This document shows, piece by piece, positions 11,106 to 20,391 of a stretch of 64,000 bases of DNA. Origin of the DNA: Luteimonas wenzhouensis (GTDB lineage Bacteria; Pseudomonadota; Gammaproteobacteria; Xanthomonadales; Xanthomonadaceae). Under the pieces are notes generated by a model. The model saw only the letters and a program-made list of their open reading frames with translations, had not been told where the DNA came from and made no database searches. The stretch is taken from positions 62,001 through 126,000 of the forward strand of contig NZ_VOHE01000001.1 in the NCBI RefSeq assembly GCF_007859305.1, read 5' to 3'. The position numbers were made by a program, and so were the translations under genes. The first letter of the stretch is position 1. The number at the start of each line of letters is the position of its first letter.

Positions 11106-11546
11106 GTGAACGCTTCCCCCTTCCCGCTCGAACCCACCGCCGCCGAAGCCCAGGCCGCGATCCGCGACGAGTTCGCGTTCTTCGACGACTGGTCCGAACG
11201 GTACCAGTACCTGATCGACCTGGGCCGCAAGCTCCCGCCGTTCCCCGACGAACTGCGCACCGAAGAGCACCGCCTGCACGGCTGCCAGTCGATGGTCTGG
11301 ATCGTGCCCTCGGGCGATGCCTCGCGTCTGGACTTCGCCGCCGCGAGCGACTCGGCGATCGTCTCGGGCCTGATTTTCCTGGCGCTGCGCGTGTACTCGG
11401 GCCGTAGCGCACGCGAGATCCTCGACACCGATCCGGACTACATCGCCGACATCGGCCTGGCCAAGCACCTTTCGCCCACGCGCAGCAACGGCCTGGCGTC
11501 GCTGCTGGCCTTCATCCGCGACGCCGCCCAACGCACCCTGGGGTGA
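11106..11546 (+). CDS. sufE: Cysteine desulfuration protein SufE
   Basis: SufE accepts sulfur from the cysteine desulfurase SufS for Fe-S cluster assembly. The 146-residue protein carries the acceptor cysteine in LHGCQSMVW (Cys60), matching E. coli Cys51. The GTG at 11106 is preferred since GCAGGA lies 5 nt upstream; an ATG at 11073 is in frame but has no ribosome site. The stop overlaps the next gene as GTGA. No other suf gene is visible nearby. Confidence 0.92.
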   Translation: MNASPFPLEPTAAEAQAAIRDEFAFFDDWSERYQYLIDLGRKLPPFPDELRTEEHRLHGCQSMVWIVPSGDASRLDFAAASDSAIVSGLIFLALRVYSGRSAREILDTDPDYIADIGLAKHLSPTRSNGLASLLAFIRDAAQRTLG

Positions 11547-12805
11547 GCAGCGCGGCGCCCCGCCACCCGGAGGACAGCCGCCTGGCGCCGCTGCGGACCC
11601 CCGGCTTCCGGCTGCTGATGGGGTTCCGGATCCTCACCATCCTGTCCTACCAGGGCGTGGCGGTGACGGTGGGCTGGCACGTCTACGAACTCACCCGCGA
11701 TCCATGGATGCTGGGGCTGGTGGGCCTGGCCGAGGTGCTGCCCTACTTCTGCGTGGCCCCGTTCGCCGGCCACCTGGTCGACGTGCTGCCGCGCCGGCGC
11801 CTGGGCGCCTTCGCCGCGGCGTGCCTGGCGATCACGCCGTTGCTGCTGATGGCCATCGCCGCCGGCTGGTGGACCGCCGGCGGCACGTTCGCGATCTACG
11901 CGGCGATCGCCCTCACCGGCTGCGTGCGCGCGTTCCTCGGGCCGGTGTACAACGCACTGTTCGGGCGCGTGCTGCCGCGCGCGCAGTTCGTGCGCGGCGC
12001 CAGCCTCGGCAGCATCGTCTTCCAGGCCGGGCTGGTGACCGGGCCGACGATCGGCGGCTTCCTGGTCGGCTGGGCGGGCAAGCCGGTCGCCTATGCGGTG
12101 GCCGCGGTGTTCGCGGCCTGCGCGGCGCTGGCGATGTTGCGCATGCAGGTCGAGGAGCCGGCGCCGGCGGCGACGCGCACGCCGGTGCTGTCGAGCATCG
12201 CCGAAGGCGCGCGCTTCGTGTTCGGCCACCAGGTGCTGCTCGCCGCGCTGGCGCTGGACATGTTCGCGGTGATGTTCGGCGGCGCGATCTCGCTGGCACC
12301 GGCGTTCATCCAGGAGATCCTGCACTACGGGCCGGAGGGCCTGGGCATCCTGCGCGCGGCCCCGGCGCTGGGCGCGGTGGCGATGGGCGTGTGGCTGGCG
12401 CGGCGTCCGCTCGACCGCAACGCGGGCCGGATCCTGCTGCTGGCGGTGGTCGGCTTCGGCCTGTGCATGATCGGCTTCGGCCTGTCCACGGCGTTCTGGC
12501 TGTCGGCGTGCTTCCTGCTGCTGTCGGGCGTGTGCGACGGCGTCTCGGTGGTCGCCCGCTCGACGATCATGCAGTTGGCCACGCCCGACCACATGCGCGG
12601 CCGGGTGTCGTCGATCAACGGCCTGTTCGTCGGCTCGTCCAACGAGATCGGCGCGTTCTACGCCGGCAGCATGGCGCGCCTGCTGGGCCTGGTGCCGGCG
12701 GTGGTGCTGGGCGGCTGCGTGACCGTGGGCGTGGCCGCGGTCACCGCCTGGCGCGCGCCGAAGCTGCGGCGGCTGCACTTCCACGAGCTGGTCGCCGGAC
12801 GGTAG
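11543..12805 (+). CDS. MFS transporter, DHA3/EntS-like
   Basis: A 420-residue inner-membrane protein with about 12 hydrophobic segments. Motifs fit the MFS_3/EntS-like exporters: the loop GHLVDVLPRRRLG after the second helix, RSTIMQLATPDHMRGRVSS late in the protein, and NEIGAFYAG. Substrate is unknown; relatives export siderophores or drugs. It starts at GTG 11543, overlapping the sufE stop, so it is likely coupled to sufE. It converges with dksA across a shared hairpin. Confidence 0.85.
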   Translation: MSSAAPRHPEDSRLAPLRTPGFRLLMGFRILTILSYQGVAVTVGWHVYELTRDPWMLGLVGLAEVLPYFCVAPFAGHLVDVLPRRRLGAFAAACLAITPLLLMAIAAGWWTAGGTFAIYAAIALTGCVRAFLGPVYNALFGRVLPRAQFVRGASLGSIVFQAGLVTGPTIGGFLVGWAGKPVAYAVAAVFAACAALAMLRMQVEEPAPAATRTPVLSSIAEGARFVFGHQVLLAALALDMFAVMFGGAISLAPAFIQEILHYGPEGLGILRAAPALGAVAMGVWLARRPLDRNAGRILLLAVVGFGLCMIGFGLSTAFWLSACFLLLSGVCDGVSVVARSTIMQLATPDHMRGRVSSINGLFVGSSNEIGAFYAGSMARLLGLVPAVVLGGCVTVGVAAVTAWRAPKLRRLHFHELVAGR

Positions 12806-12834
12806 CCGCCGGCGCGATGGCAGCGGGCCCACAC

Positions 12835-12866
12835 GTGGAAAACCCCGCCGGAGCGGGGTCTTCCAC
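12835..12866. terminator. Bidirectional terminator between MFS gene and dksA
   Basis: An inner stem CCCCGC/GCGGGG is nested in outer GTGGAA/TTCCAC arms. It lies between converging genes and has A-rich and T-rich flanks suited to termination both ways. Confidence 0.65.
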
Positions 12867-12889
12867 GGCCGGATCCGGGGGACCCGTGA

Positions 12890-13969
12890 TCAATCACCCA
12901 TCTGCTTCTGCAGGTGCTCCCAGCGCTCCTGGGCGTCGATGGTGCGTTCGGCCTGCGGGCGCGCCTCCAGGCGGTCGAGGCCGATCTCCTCGCCGGTGTC
13001 CACGCAATAGCCGTAGTCGCCTTCGTCGACACGGCGGATGATGCTCTCGATCTTGTTGATCAGCTTGCGGTAGCGGTCACGCGTGCGCAGTTCGAGCGCG
13101 TTCTCCGTCTCGCGGCTGGCGCGTTCGGCTTCGTCGCCCACGTCGCGGACCTCGTCGCGCAGGTTCTCGATCGTCTGGCGCGACTCCTCGACCAGCTCCT
13201 CCCGGCGCGCCAGCAGCTTCTGGCGGAAGTACTCCAGCTGCAGCGGGTTCATGTACTCCTCGTCCGGGCTGGGCTTGTACCCGGGCGGCAGGATCGGGCG
13301 GCCGGTCTCCGGGTCGACCTCGTAGGGCACGACTTTGAACTTGGGCTTCTGCGCCGGGGCCGGGGCCTTGGTGGTGACCGCGACCGCCACCTTGCCCTGG
13401 ACACGGGGCCTGGACGGCGCAGGCGCCGCGGCCGGGGCCTTCGCCGTGGCCACCCTGCCCGCGGGGGCGGACACCGGTGCGGTGCGCGCAGCCGGGGCGG
13501 CAGCCTTCTTGGCCACCGGCTTGGGGGCCTTCGCGGACGCGGGCTTGGCAACCGCGGGCGACTTCGCCGCGGCCTTGGCGACCGTTGCCTTGGTCGCGGC
13601 CTTCGTCGCCGGGGCCGCCTTACTGGCGACCGGCTTCTTCACGGCCACGGCCTTCCTGGCCGGCGCCGCCTTCTTGGCGGGCGCGGCCTTCTTCGCCGGG
13701 ACCGCCTTCTTCACGGCCGCGGCCTTCTTCGCCGGCGCCTTCTTCGCCGGCGCCACCTTCTTGGCGGGCGCCTTCTTCACGGCTGCCGCCTTCTTCGCAG
13801 GCGCGGCCTTCTTCGCCGCGGCCTTGGCGGCGGGCTTGGCGGCCTTGGTCGCGGCCTTCTTCGCCGGAACCTTCTTCACCGCCTTGGCGGAACCCGACGC
13901 CTTGCCGGCGGCGGACCTGGCCGCTTTCGCGGGCTTGACGGGCTTCTTTGCGGACTTCTTGGCGACCAC
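12890..13969 (-). CDS. dksA: DksA-type transcription factor with Lys/Ala-rich N-terminal extension
   Basis: The 359-residue protein has two parts. Residues about 1-220 are low-complexity KKAAPAKKA-type repeats resembling histone H1 tails, able to bind nucleic acid. The last 125 residues are a DksA/TraR domain (coiled coil with [15 protein letters not shown], then [11 protein letters not shown]). DksA binds RNA polymerase through the secondary channel with ppGpp. The usual four zinc cysteines are reduced to one: Cys322 remains, and positions 325, 343 and 346 are Thr, Thr and Ala. The start is GTG at 13969 with GAGGAA 9 nt upstream. Long extended DksA forms are common in xanthomonads. Confidence 0.88.
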   Translation of the reverse strand: MVAKKSAKKPVKPAKAARSAAGKASGSAKAVKKVPAKKAATKAAKPAAKAAAKKAAPAKKAAAVKKAPAKKVAPAKKAPAKKAAAVKKAVPAKKAAPAKKAAPARKAVAVKKPVASKAAPATKAATKATVAKAAAKSPAVAKPASAKAPKPVAKKAAAPAARTAPVSAPAGRVATAKAPAAAPAPSRPRVQGKVAVAVTTKAPAPAQKPKFKVVPYEVDPETGRPILPPGYKPSPDEEYMNPLQLEYFRQKLLARREELVEESRQTIENLRDEVRDVGDEAERASRETENALELRTRDRYRKLINKIESIIRRVDEGDYGYCVDTGEEIGLDRLEARPQAERTIDAQERWEHLQKQMGD

Positions 13970-14072
13970 TTGCTGCGATTCCTCTTGGAGGTTTCCCTTG
14001 GACGGGAAAAGCGGGGTGTTATACCCTGCCCCGGCGGCAGCGGCAACCGCGCCGGACTTTTCCGCCCTTGAC

Positions 14073-14306
14073 GTGATCGACCGCTTCCTGATAGCGCTGC
14101 TGCGCGGCTACAAGCGCCTGGTGAGCCCGCTGCTCGGCCCGCGCTGCCGTTTCGTCCCGAGCTGCTCGGAGTACGCGATGGAGGCGATCGCCCGTTTCGG
14201 CGCGCTGCGCGGCGGCTGGCTGGCGCTGCGCCGGATCGGCCGCTGCCATCCCCTCCACCCCGGCGGCTTCGACCCGGTGCCGCCCCGCAACGACGGAAAC
14301 GGCTGA
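14073..14306 (+). CDS. yidD: Membrane protein insertion efficiency factor YidD
   Basis: A 77-residue protein matching YidD throughout: [34 protein letters not shown] and GGFDPVPP. The family helps YidC-dependent membrane insertion and is normally beside rnpA. Here it is separate and abuts pyrC, whose ATG follows its stop without a gap. Start taken at GTG 14073, which gives the normal family length; the frame is open further upstream but through sequence antisense to the dksA 5' end. Confidence 0.9.
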   Translation: MIDRFLIALLRGYKRLVSPLLGPRCRFVPSCSEYAMEAIARFGALRGGWLALRRIGRCHPLHPGGFDPVPPRNDGNG

Positions 14307-15653
14307 ATGTCCCACACCCTGATCGTGAACGCCCGGCTGGTCAACGAAGGGCGCGAGTTCGAGGCCGACCTGCGCATCGAAGGCGAGCGCATCGCCGCCA
14401 TCGGCAGCAGCCTGTCCGCGCGCCCGGGGGACACCGTGGTCGACGCCGCGGGCCGCCGCCTGCTGCCGGGCATGATCGACGACCAGGTGCACTTCCGCGA
14501 GCCCGGCCTGGAGCACAAGGCCGACATCGCCAGCGAATCGGCCGCGGCCGTGGCCGGCGGGCTCACCAGCTTCATGGACATGCCCAATACCAGCCCGCCG
14601 ACGCTCGACGCCACGGCGCTGGAGGACAAGTACGCCCGCGCCGCCGGGCGGGCGCGCGCCAACTACGGCTTCTACTTCGGCGCCAGCAACGACAACCTCG
14701 AAGCGGTGCGCGGCATCGATCCGCGCGCCACGCCCGGGCTGAAGGTGTTCATGGGCGCCTCCACCGGCAACATGCTGGTCGACGCCCCGGACACCCTGGA
14801 CGCGATCTTCCGCGACGCGCCGGTGCCCATCATCACCCACTGCGAGGACACGCCGACCATCGACGCGGCCCTCGCCGAGTACCGTGCGAAGTACGGCGAC
14901 GACATCCCGGCCCGGTTCCACCCGGACATCCGCTCGCGCGAGGCCTGTCTCAAGTCGACCCGGCTGGCGCTGGAGCTCGCGCGCCGCCACGGCACCCGCC
15001 TGCACGTGCTGCATATCTCGACCGCCGACGAGCTGGCGCTGTTCGAGCGCGGCCCGCTGGTCCGTGCCGACGGCAGCCGCAAGCGCATCACCGCCGAGAC
15101 CTGCATCCATTTCCTGCGCTTCGAGCGCGCCGACTATGAACGGCTGGGACACCAGATCAAGTGCAACCCGGCGATCAAGGACGCCTCCGACCGCGCCGCG
15201 CTGCTCCAGGCACTGGCCGAGGACGTGGTCGACGTGCTCGCCACCGACCACGCGCCGCACACCTGGGAAGAGAAGCAGGCGCCCTACGTGCGTGCGCCCA
15301 GCGGCCTGCCGCTGGTCCAGTTCGCCCTGGTGGCGGCGCTCGAATGCGTGCACGAGGGCCACTTCGACGCCGCGCGCGTGGTGCAGAAGTTCGCCCATGC
15401 CCCCGCGCAGCTGTTCGACGTCAAGGAACGCGGATTCCTGCGCGAGGGGTACTACGCCGACCTGGTGCTGGTCGAGGACACGCCGTTCACCGTGCGGCGC
15501 GAGGACGTGCTGTCCAGGTGCGGTTGGTCTCCATTCGAGGGCAGCACCTTCCGTTCGCGTATCGCCTCGACCTGGGTCAACGGCACCCTGGCATGGGACG
15601 GATCGGCGCTGGTGGGCGCGCCGCGGGGGCGGCGCCTGGAGTTCGACCGATGA
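14307..15653 (+). CDS. pyrC: Dihydroorotase (class I type)
   Basis: Dihydroorotase cyclises carbamoyl-aspartate in pyrimidine synthesis. The 448-residue amidohydrolase shows the metal motif DDQVHFREPG (His62, His-x-Phe-Arg variant of DxHxR), the carboxylated-lysine region PGLKVFMGAS, ITHCED, LHVLHIST and LATDHAPHT. The length fits the class I enzymes rather than the 350-residue E. coli type. It starts directly after yidD and overlaps the M23 gene as ATGA. Confidence 0.93.
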   Translation: MSHTLIVNARLVNEGREFEADLRIEGERIAAIGSSLSARPGDTVVDAAGRRLLPGMIDDQVHFREPGLEHKADIASESAAAVAGGLTSFMDMPNTSPPTLDATALEDKYARAAGRARANYGFYFGASNDNLEAVRGIDPRATPGLKVFMGASTGNMLVDAPDTLDAIFRDAPVPIITHCEDTPTIDAALAEYRAKYGDDIPARFHPDIRSREACLKSTRLALELARRHGTRLHVLHISTADELALFERGPLVRADGSRKRITAETCIHFLRFERADYERLGHQIKCNPAIKDASDRAALLQALAEDVVDVLATDHAPHTWEEKQAPYVRAPSGLPLVQFALVAALECVHEGHFDAARVVQKFAHAPAQLFDVKERGFLREGYYADLVLVEDTPFTVRREDVLSRCGWSPFEGSTFRSRIASTWVNGTLAWDGSALVGAPRGRRLEFDR

Positions 15654-16567
15654 GGACCGGGTCCGGCGGGCCGCGGCGCGAGGCGCCGCCGGCCCGCGCG
15701 GAAGGGCGCTCCCTGCCCACCTGGCTGCGTGCCGCCGCGCTCGCGCTGGCCCTGGTGCTGGCCGGCGCGCCGCCGGCGTCCACCGGCGCCGGCACGGACG
15801 TCGCCGCCGACGAGCGCATCGTGTTCCCGGCCAGCGTGCAGCAGGGCGCGATGGTGCTGGGCAAGGTGCCGCCGGGGAGCATCGTGGCCTACGACGGGCG
15901 CACCCTGCGCACCACCGGCTACGGCACGGTGGTGTTCGGCGTGGGACGCGACGCGACCGGGCCGCTGCTGGTGACGGTCGACACGCCCGCCGGCCGCCGC
16001 AAGGTCGTACGCATCGCGGTCGCCGCGCGCGACTGGCCGCTGCAGCGCGTGGACGGGGTCCCGCCGCGCACCGTCGATCCGCCGCCGGCGATCGCCGAAC
16101 GCATCCGCCGCGAACAGGCGCGCGTGGCCCAGGCGCGGCTGCGCGACGACCCGCGCACCGACTTCACCCGCCCGTTCATCCGTCCGGTCGAAGGGCGCGT
16201 CAGCGGCCGCTTCGGCCGTGCCCGCGTCTACAACGGCAAACCCGGCGCGCCGCACTCGGGCATGGACATCGCCGCGCCCGCGGGCACGCCAGTGCGCGCG
16301 CCGGCGCCGGGGATCGTCACCTTCGCCGATCCCGACCTCTACCTCACCGGCGGCACCGTGCTGCTGGACCACGGGCACGGCATCAGCAGCAACTTCCTGC
16401 ACCTGTCGCGGATCGACGTGCAGGCGGGGGACCGCGTGGAGCAGGGCCAGGTGATCGCCGCGGTCGGCTCCACGGGACGCTCGACGGGGCCGCACCTGCA
16501 CTGGGGGATGAGCTGGTTCGACGTCCGCATCGATCCCCAGCTGGTACTGGAACAGCGCGGCGACTGA
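15650..16567 (+). CDS. M23-family (LytM-type) peptidase
   Basis: A 305-residue protein with an N-terminal hydrophobic segment (residues about 24-45, probable signal or anchor), an intermediate beta-rich domain, and a C-terminal peptidase_M23 domain. Metal residues are present: His202 and Asp206 in HSGMDIA, and HLH at 282-284 in GPHLHWG. It should cut peptide cross-bridges in peptidoglycan in the periplasm. The first ATG overlaps the pyrC stop. Confidence 0.88.
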   Translation: MRTGSGGPRREAPPARAEGRSLPTWLRAAALALALVLAGAPPASTGAGTDVAADERIVFPASVQQGAMVLGKVPPGSIVAYDGRTLRTTGYGTVVFGVGRDATGPLLVTVDTPAGRRKVVRIAVAARDWPLQRVDGVPPRTVDPPPAIAERIRREQARVAQARLRDDPRTDFTRPFIRPVEGRVSGRFGRARVYNGKPGAPHSGMDIAAPAGTPVRAPAPGIVTFADPDLYLTGGTVLLDHGHGISSNFLHLSRIDVQAGDRVEQGQVIAAVGSTGRSTGPHLHWGMSWFDVRIDPQLVLEQRGD

Positions 16568-16571
16568 CGGG

Positions 16572-16600
16572 CCGTGCGCCGTCCAGCACGCGGCGCACGG
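16572..16600. terminator. Hairpin between converging genes
   Basis: A perfect 10-bp stem CCGTGCGCCG/CGGCGCACGG with a 9-nt loop lies just after the M23 stop. There is no T tract, so termination is only suggested. The remaining bases up to 16765 show nothing else. Confidence 0.4.
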
Positions 16601-16765
16601 CGACGCGGGCCCGCAGCGCGCCCGGGCCGGCCCGGCCGGGGCGGTCGCGGCGCCGGACTCCATCCACCGCGACCCCGAAGCCGCCCGGTCGCCGCGCCTG
16701 GACTGTCCCTGCTCGCCTCCTCCATCCCCGCCGGCGGCGGCCTGGCGCCGCCCCGGCCGCGCCCC

Positions 16766-17695
16766 TCAGGCGTGGGACGCGTCGCGCTGCATCACCCGGC
16801 CCAGCGGCACGAAGCTGGGCGACGCGGCGAGATCCTGGGGCGAGACCAGGCGTGGGTTGGGGTCGGGGACGACCGTTCCCGGATCGTCCAGGCGCGCCGG
16901 CCTGCCGCCCTCCCCGGCCAGCAGGCCGGCCCGGCCGAGCGCCGCGCGGCGCGCCGCCTCCAGCTCGTCGTCGCCGACCACCGGCAGTCCCGGCAGCCCG
17001 GCGCCGTCCTCCGTCCCCGCCAGAAGGGCGGTGCGCGCAGGCTCCAGCGCCTGCCGGTCGCGCGGCCCGAGCAGCGGCCAGAGTTGCTCCAGCAGCCTCT
17101 TCCAGTCGATGTCGGGAAACGGGGCGGTGCCGCGCTCGCCCACCACGATCACCGGCGCCAGGCGGCCCGCCGGCTCGGCCGTGCATTCGGCGTAGGCCCG
17201 GTACACCACTTCGCTGCAGACCACGCGCCCGGTGTCGTCGGGCAGCGCGTGGTCCAGCGCCACCCGCACCAGCAGCCGTCCCAGCGCGTGCCGGGGCCAC
17301 TTGCCGCGCACGGCCATGATCACGCCGAACAGGGCCAGCTCGTCCACCGGGTACGGCATTCCCAGCAGGCTGGCCGCCCGGGCCAGCACCGCGGCCGCGT
17401 CGGCCGGCTCCAGGCCCGGTCCGTGTCCGCCGTCCATCCGCACCGCATCGATGAACCGGTAGTGGTCGCGGTCGGCCAGCCTGGCCCGCAGCGGAGTACG
17501 GACCACGCCGCCGGTGGTGGCTTCGATCAGGTCACCCGCGTCGGCCACGATCGCCGCGTGGCTGTAGGCGCCATCGCTGGCCCAGGCGATCAGTTCCGAC
17601 AGCGGCCCCTCGCCCATCATCAGCAGCACGTCCCCGGTGCGCAGGTCGGCGGCGTGGAATGCGGGGACGTCGGTCGGCGCGACGGTCGGGTGCAT
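16766..17695 (-). CDS. Permuted papain-like (YiiX/NlpC-type) hydrolase
   Basis: A 309-residue protein. The first 170 residues fit the permuted NlpC/P60-like fold: TGDVLLMMGEG at 20-30, catalytic His46 in AYSHAAIV, and the likely nucleophile Cys160 in VVCSEVVYRAY. Relatives act on amide or ester bonds of lipids or cell-wall peptides. No signal peptide is seen. The C-terminal 130 residues have no recognised motif. The start is ATG 17695, where family similarity begins. It follows the diguanylate cyclase gene by 10 nt. Confidence 0.75.
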   Translation of the reverse strand: MHPTVAPTDVPAFHAADLRTGDVLLMMGEGPLSELIAWASDGAYSHAAIVADAGDLIEATTGGVVRTPLRARLADRDHYRFIDAVRMDGGHGPGLEPADAAAVLARAASLLGMPYPVDELALFGVIMAVRGKWPRHALGRLLVRVALDHALPDDTGRVVCSEVVYRAYAECTAEPAGRLAPVIVVGERGTAPFPDIDWKRLLEQLWPLLGPRDRQALEPARTALLAGTEDGAGLPGLPVVGDDELEAARRAALGRAGLLAGEGGRPARLDDPGTVVPDPNPRLVSPQDLAASPSFVPLGRVMQRDASHA

Positions 17696-17705
17696 GCGGG
17701 GGTCC

Positions 17706-19391
17706 TCAGGTGGTCCACAGGCCTTCGGGCGGGGACGCGGCCGTGGCCCGGTTGCGGCCCGCGGCCTTGCTGGCGTAGAGCGCGGTGTCGGCACGCTCGA
17801 ACAGGCTCGACATCGACTCGCCGGGCGCGAGTTCGGCCACCCCGATGCTCAACGAGGCCGCGACGCTGGCATCGGGCATCGACAGCGGCCGGCATTCGAC
17901 CGACACCCGCATGCGCTCGGCGATCCGCAGCGCGGACTGGGCATCGTGCCCGGGCAGCACCACGAGGAACTCGTCGCCGCCGTAGCGTCCGAGCGCGTCG
18001 CCGCGCCGCAGCTGGTTGCGCAGCCGCCAGGACACGATGCGCAGGCACTGGTCGCCGACGCTGTGCCCGTGCCGGTCGTTGATGTCCTTGAAGTTGTCCA
18101 GGTCGACGAAGGCGATCGACAGCGTGTCCCCGCGCCCGCGCGCGTCCTCGACCTCCTTGAACAGGCGCTCCTCGATCCCGTGCCGGTTGAGGATCTTCGT
18201 CACCGGGTCCATGGTGGCCTGGCGGCTGGCCAGGTCGCGGTCGCGACGCAGCTGCAGCAGCTTGTCCGACAGGCCCAGGGCCAGCAGCAGGCTGGCCAGC
18301 ACGAAGGCGCCCGCAAGGCCCTCCTCGAGCCAGGTCGGTCCGACCCACAGCCCCATCATCTCGGCCGCGGCCAGCCCGCAGAACACCATCAGCGGACTCC
18401 ACGAGGCCAGCACCACGCGCGCCGCGCGCGCGCCGCGCAGCGACAGCACCGTGGCCGCGACCAGCAGCACCGCCGCCGAGTACAGCAGGGCGAGATTGCC
18501 GCTCAGGCGCAGCAAGGGCGAACCGGAGAAGACCGCGCCGACCGCGGTGAACGCGGCGATGGCCGTGGACACGTGCAGGATCCGGTTGAGCACCGGCGCG
18601 CTGCGGTGCAGGGCCAGGTAGGAGGCGATGAACAGGTTGCTGCACACCACGCCCAGGCCGCCGAAGATCCGGTTGACCTGCGGGCCGGCGCCGAACACAA
18701 CGTCCAGCCCCGGTACCCAGCGCAGGTCGCCGGTGATCGCCGCCTGGTAGCCGATCGCGCACACCAGCATGGCGCTGAAGTACGCGTAGCTGCGTTCCCC
18801 GGTGCCGCCCCAGAACGCGAGGCCGAGGATCGCCAGCACCGCCAGCGTGGTGAACACCATGCTGCGCCAGCCCACGTACACCAGATCGTCGCTCAGGACC
18901 TGGTCGAGCGGCTCGATCGACAGCGGCGCCACCACGTTCGAACGGCCCTGCACCCGCAGCCAGACCGCTTCGCCGGCCGGGATTCCCGCCGGCAGGTCGA
19001 TCACCAGCGCCCGGTGCGAATGGCGCGGGTCGGCGTCGGGGCCGTAGAGCGCGTGGCGCGTCGGGGTCGCGGCGCCGGGCGCCCAGGCCTCGACCCCGTA
19101 CAGGAATGGCGCCCGCATCACCAGCCTCGGCGTGCCGGCGGCGTCCACCGGCTCGGCGGCGGTGACCCGCCACCACTGCACGTGGCGCGTGGCCTGTTTG
19201 ATGTAGGGCCGCTGTTGCGCCGGCCCCAGGCGGTGGTCATGGAGGCCGGCCAGCACCTCGGCCACCGGGGGATCATCGCGCAGCTCGCGCACCTCCAGCT
19301 CCACGGCCGGCGCCAGCGCGGGGCTGAGCGCAAGCAGCAGCCACAGCAAAAGCCGGCCGCGCCAGGTGTGTCGATGCCCCGGATCCCCCAT
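17706..19391 (-). CDS. Diguanylate cyclase with 7TM-type sensor
   Basis: A 561-residue membrane protein: signal peptide (about 1-30), extracytoplasmic domain to about 170 with a QWWRV-type segment of the 7TMR-DISM class, seven hydrophobic segments (about 180-370), then a GGDEF domain. The active site reads YGGDEF near 470-475, and RRGD five residues upstream forms an intact inhibitory I-site, so it should make c-di-GMP with product feedback. The sensed signal is unknown. With FimX further along, the window holds both a c-di-GMP producer and a likely receptor. Confidence 0.88.
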   Translation of the reverse strand: MGDPGHRHTWRGRLLLWLLLALSPALAPAVELEVRELRDDPPVAEVLAGLHDHRLGPAQQRPYIKQATRHVQWWRVTAAEPVDAAGTPRLVMRAPFLYGVEAWAPGAATPTRHALYGPDADPRHSHRALVIDLPAGIPAGEAVWLRVQGRSNVVAPLSIEPLDQVLSDDLVYVGWRSMVFTTLAVLAILGLAFWGGTGERSYAYFSAMLVCAIGYQAAITGDLRWVPGLDVVFGAGPQVNRIFGGLGVVCSNLFIASYLALHRSAPVLNRILHVSTAIAAFTAVGAVFSGSPLLRLSGNLALLYSAAVLLVAATVLSLRGARAARVVLASWSPLMVFCGLAAAEMMGLWVGPTWLEEGLAGAFVLASLLLALGLSDKLLQLRRDRDLASRQATMDPVTKILNRHGIEERLFKEVEDARGRGDTLSIAFVDLDNFKDINDRHGHSVGDQCLRIVSWRLRNQLRRGDALGRYGGDEFLVVLPGHDAQSALRIAERMRVSVECRPLSMPDASVAASLSIGVAELAPGESMSSLFERADTALYASKAAGRNRATAASPPEGLWTT

Positions 19392-19442
19392 GCGGGTGAT
19401 CGTAGCCGATTCCCCCGGCGCCGTTGCCGCGGGCGGCCGCGG

Positions 19443-20360
19443 TCAGGCGGGCGAGCGGACCCTGGCCACCGCGTCGTGCGCGTGCAGGCTTTCGAAATGC
19501 GACACGGTCGCGTCGAAGCGCTCGATCCGCGGGTCGGAGGACAGCGCCGCGGCCACGCGCCGCGCGGCGTCCTCGCAGAACATCAGGTTGGCGGCGTTGA
19601 GCGCGGCGAAGGCCTGCTCGTCCTCGCGCTTGACCGCGGTCTGCACCGGCGTGCCCAGCGCCTCCTCCAGCGCGTCGACCAGATCGGCCACCGGCAAGCC
19701 GTCGAACGCCGGCCGCAGCCGAACCGTGACGTCGGCGCGGCTGCGCTGCGCATGCGGCGTGGCGGCCAGACCGCGCGGCGAGGCCAGCCACTCGCGCACC
19801 GCCTCGACCGACGGCGTGGCGGCAGCGAAATCGGCGGCGAAGCGCTCGGCGTTGAGCTGGCGCGACAGCGCCGCCGAGGCCGGGCAGGTGCTCGAGTACT
19901 CGACCGACAGGGTCAGGTCCAGTTCCAGCTTGCCCTCCCCCAGTTCGGCCACGATCTCCACCGGGTAGGTCTTCCAGCCGCCATGGCCGCTGGACAGGGC
20001 CTTGCGCCAGAGCATGTGGCCGTAGCGCAGCGCGATCCGGGCGCGGCCCGACAGCCCGCGCTGGGAATCGATGCAGTCCTGCAGCACGCGCCGCAGGGCG
20101 GCGTGGCCGGGGGGCTCGCTGGCGAGCGCCTCCTGCAGCCGCAGGTACAGCCGCGACATGTGGATGCCGCGCGCGGAGGCATCGCGCAGGTCCACCGACA
20201 CGTCGACCGAGGCCGGCGCCAGCAGCGGCGCGCCCCCGCCCGCGGTGTCGATCCGGACCGGCAGGGCGATGCCGGCCATGCCGACCCAGTCGAGCGGCCG
20301 GGCGGAGCGGGCGGCTTCGCCGGCGACGTCGGGAAGCGGGGATGGGGAGGAGGTGGTCAC
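19443..20360 (-). CDS. folE2: GTP cyclohydrolase FolE2
   Basis: FolE2 (type IB) opens GTP to dihydroneopterin triphosphate for folate. The 305-residue protein has the family start LPDV...RPLDWVGMAGIALPV, HMSRLYLRLQEAL near 67-80, and the catalytic cysteine in YSSTCPAS (Cys159). The enzyme type works with Mn or Fe and is often used when zinc is scarce; no Zur site was identified here. Start assigned at GTG 20360 by family length; no strong ribosome site is visible, so it may begin at an internal codon. Confidence 0.9.
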   Translation of the reverse strand: MTTSSPSPLPDVAGEAARSARPLDWVGMAGIALPVRIDTAGGGAPLLAPASVDVSVDLRDASARGIHMSRLYLRLQEALASEPPGHAALRRVLQDCIDSQRGLSGRARIALRYGHMLWRKALSSGHGGWKTYPVEIVAELGEGKLELDLTLSVEYSSTCPASAALSRQLNAERFAADFAAATPSVEAVREWLASPRGLAATPHAQRSRADVTVRLRPAFDGLPVADLVDALEEALGTPVQTAVKREDEQAFAALNAANLMFCEDAARRVAAALSSDPRIERFDATVSHFESLHAHDAVARVRSPA

Positions 20361-20391
20361 GGGGGAGTCGGGTGGCGGAACAGTGGACAGT

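Noticed and set aside
13400-13960. Repetitive DNA that could be a CRISPR or tandem repeat array
   Set aside because: The repeats are degenerate codons for a Lys/Ala/Pro-rich DksA tail; no regular repeat-spacer spacing.
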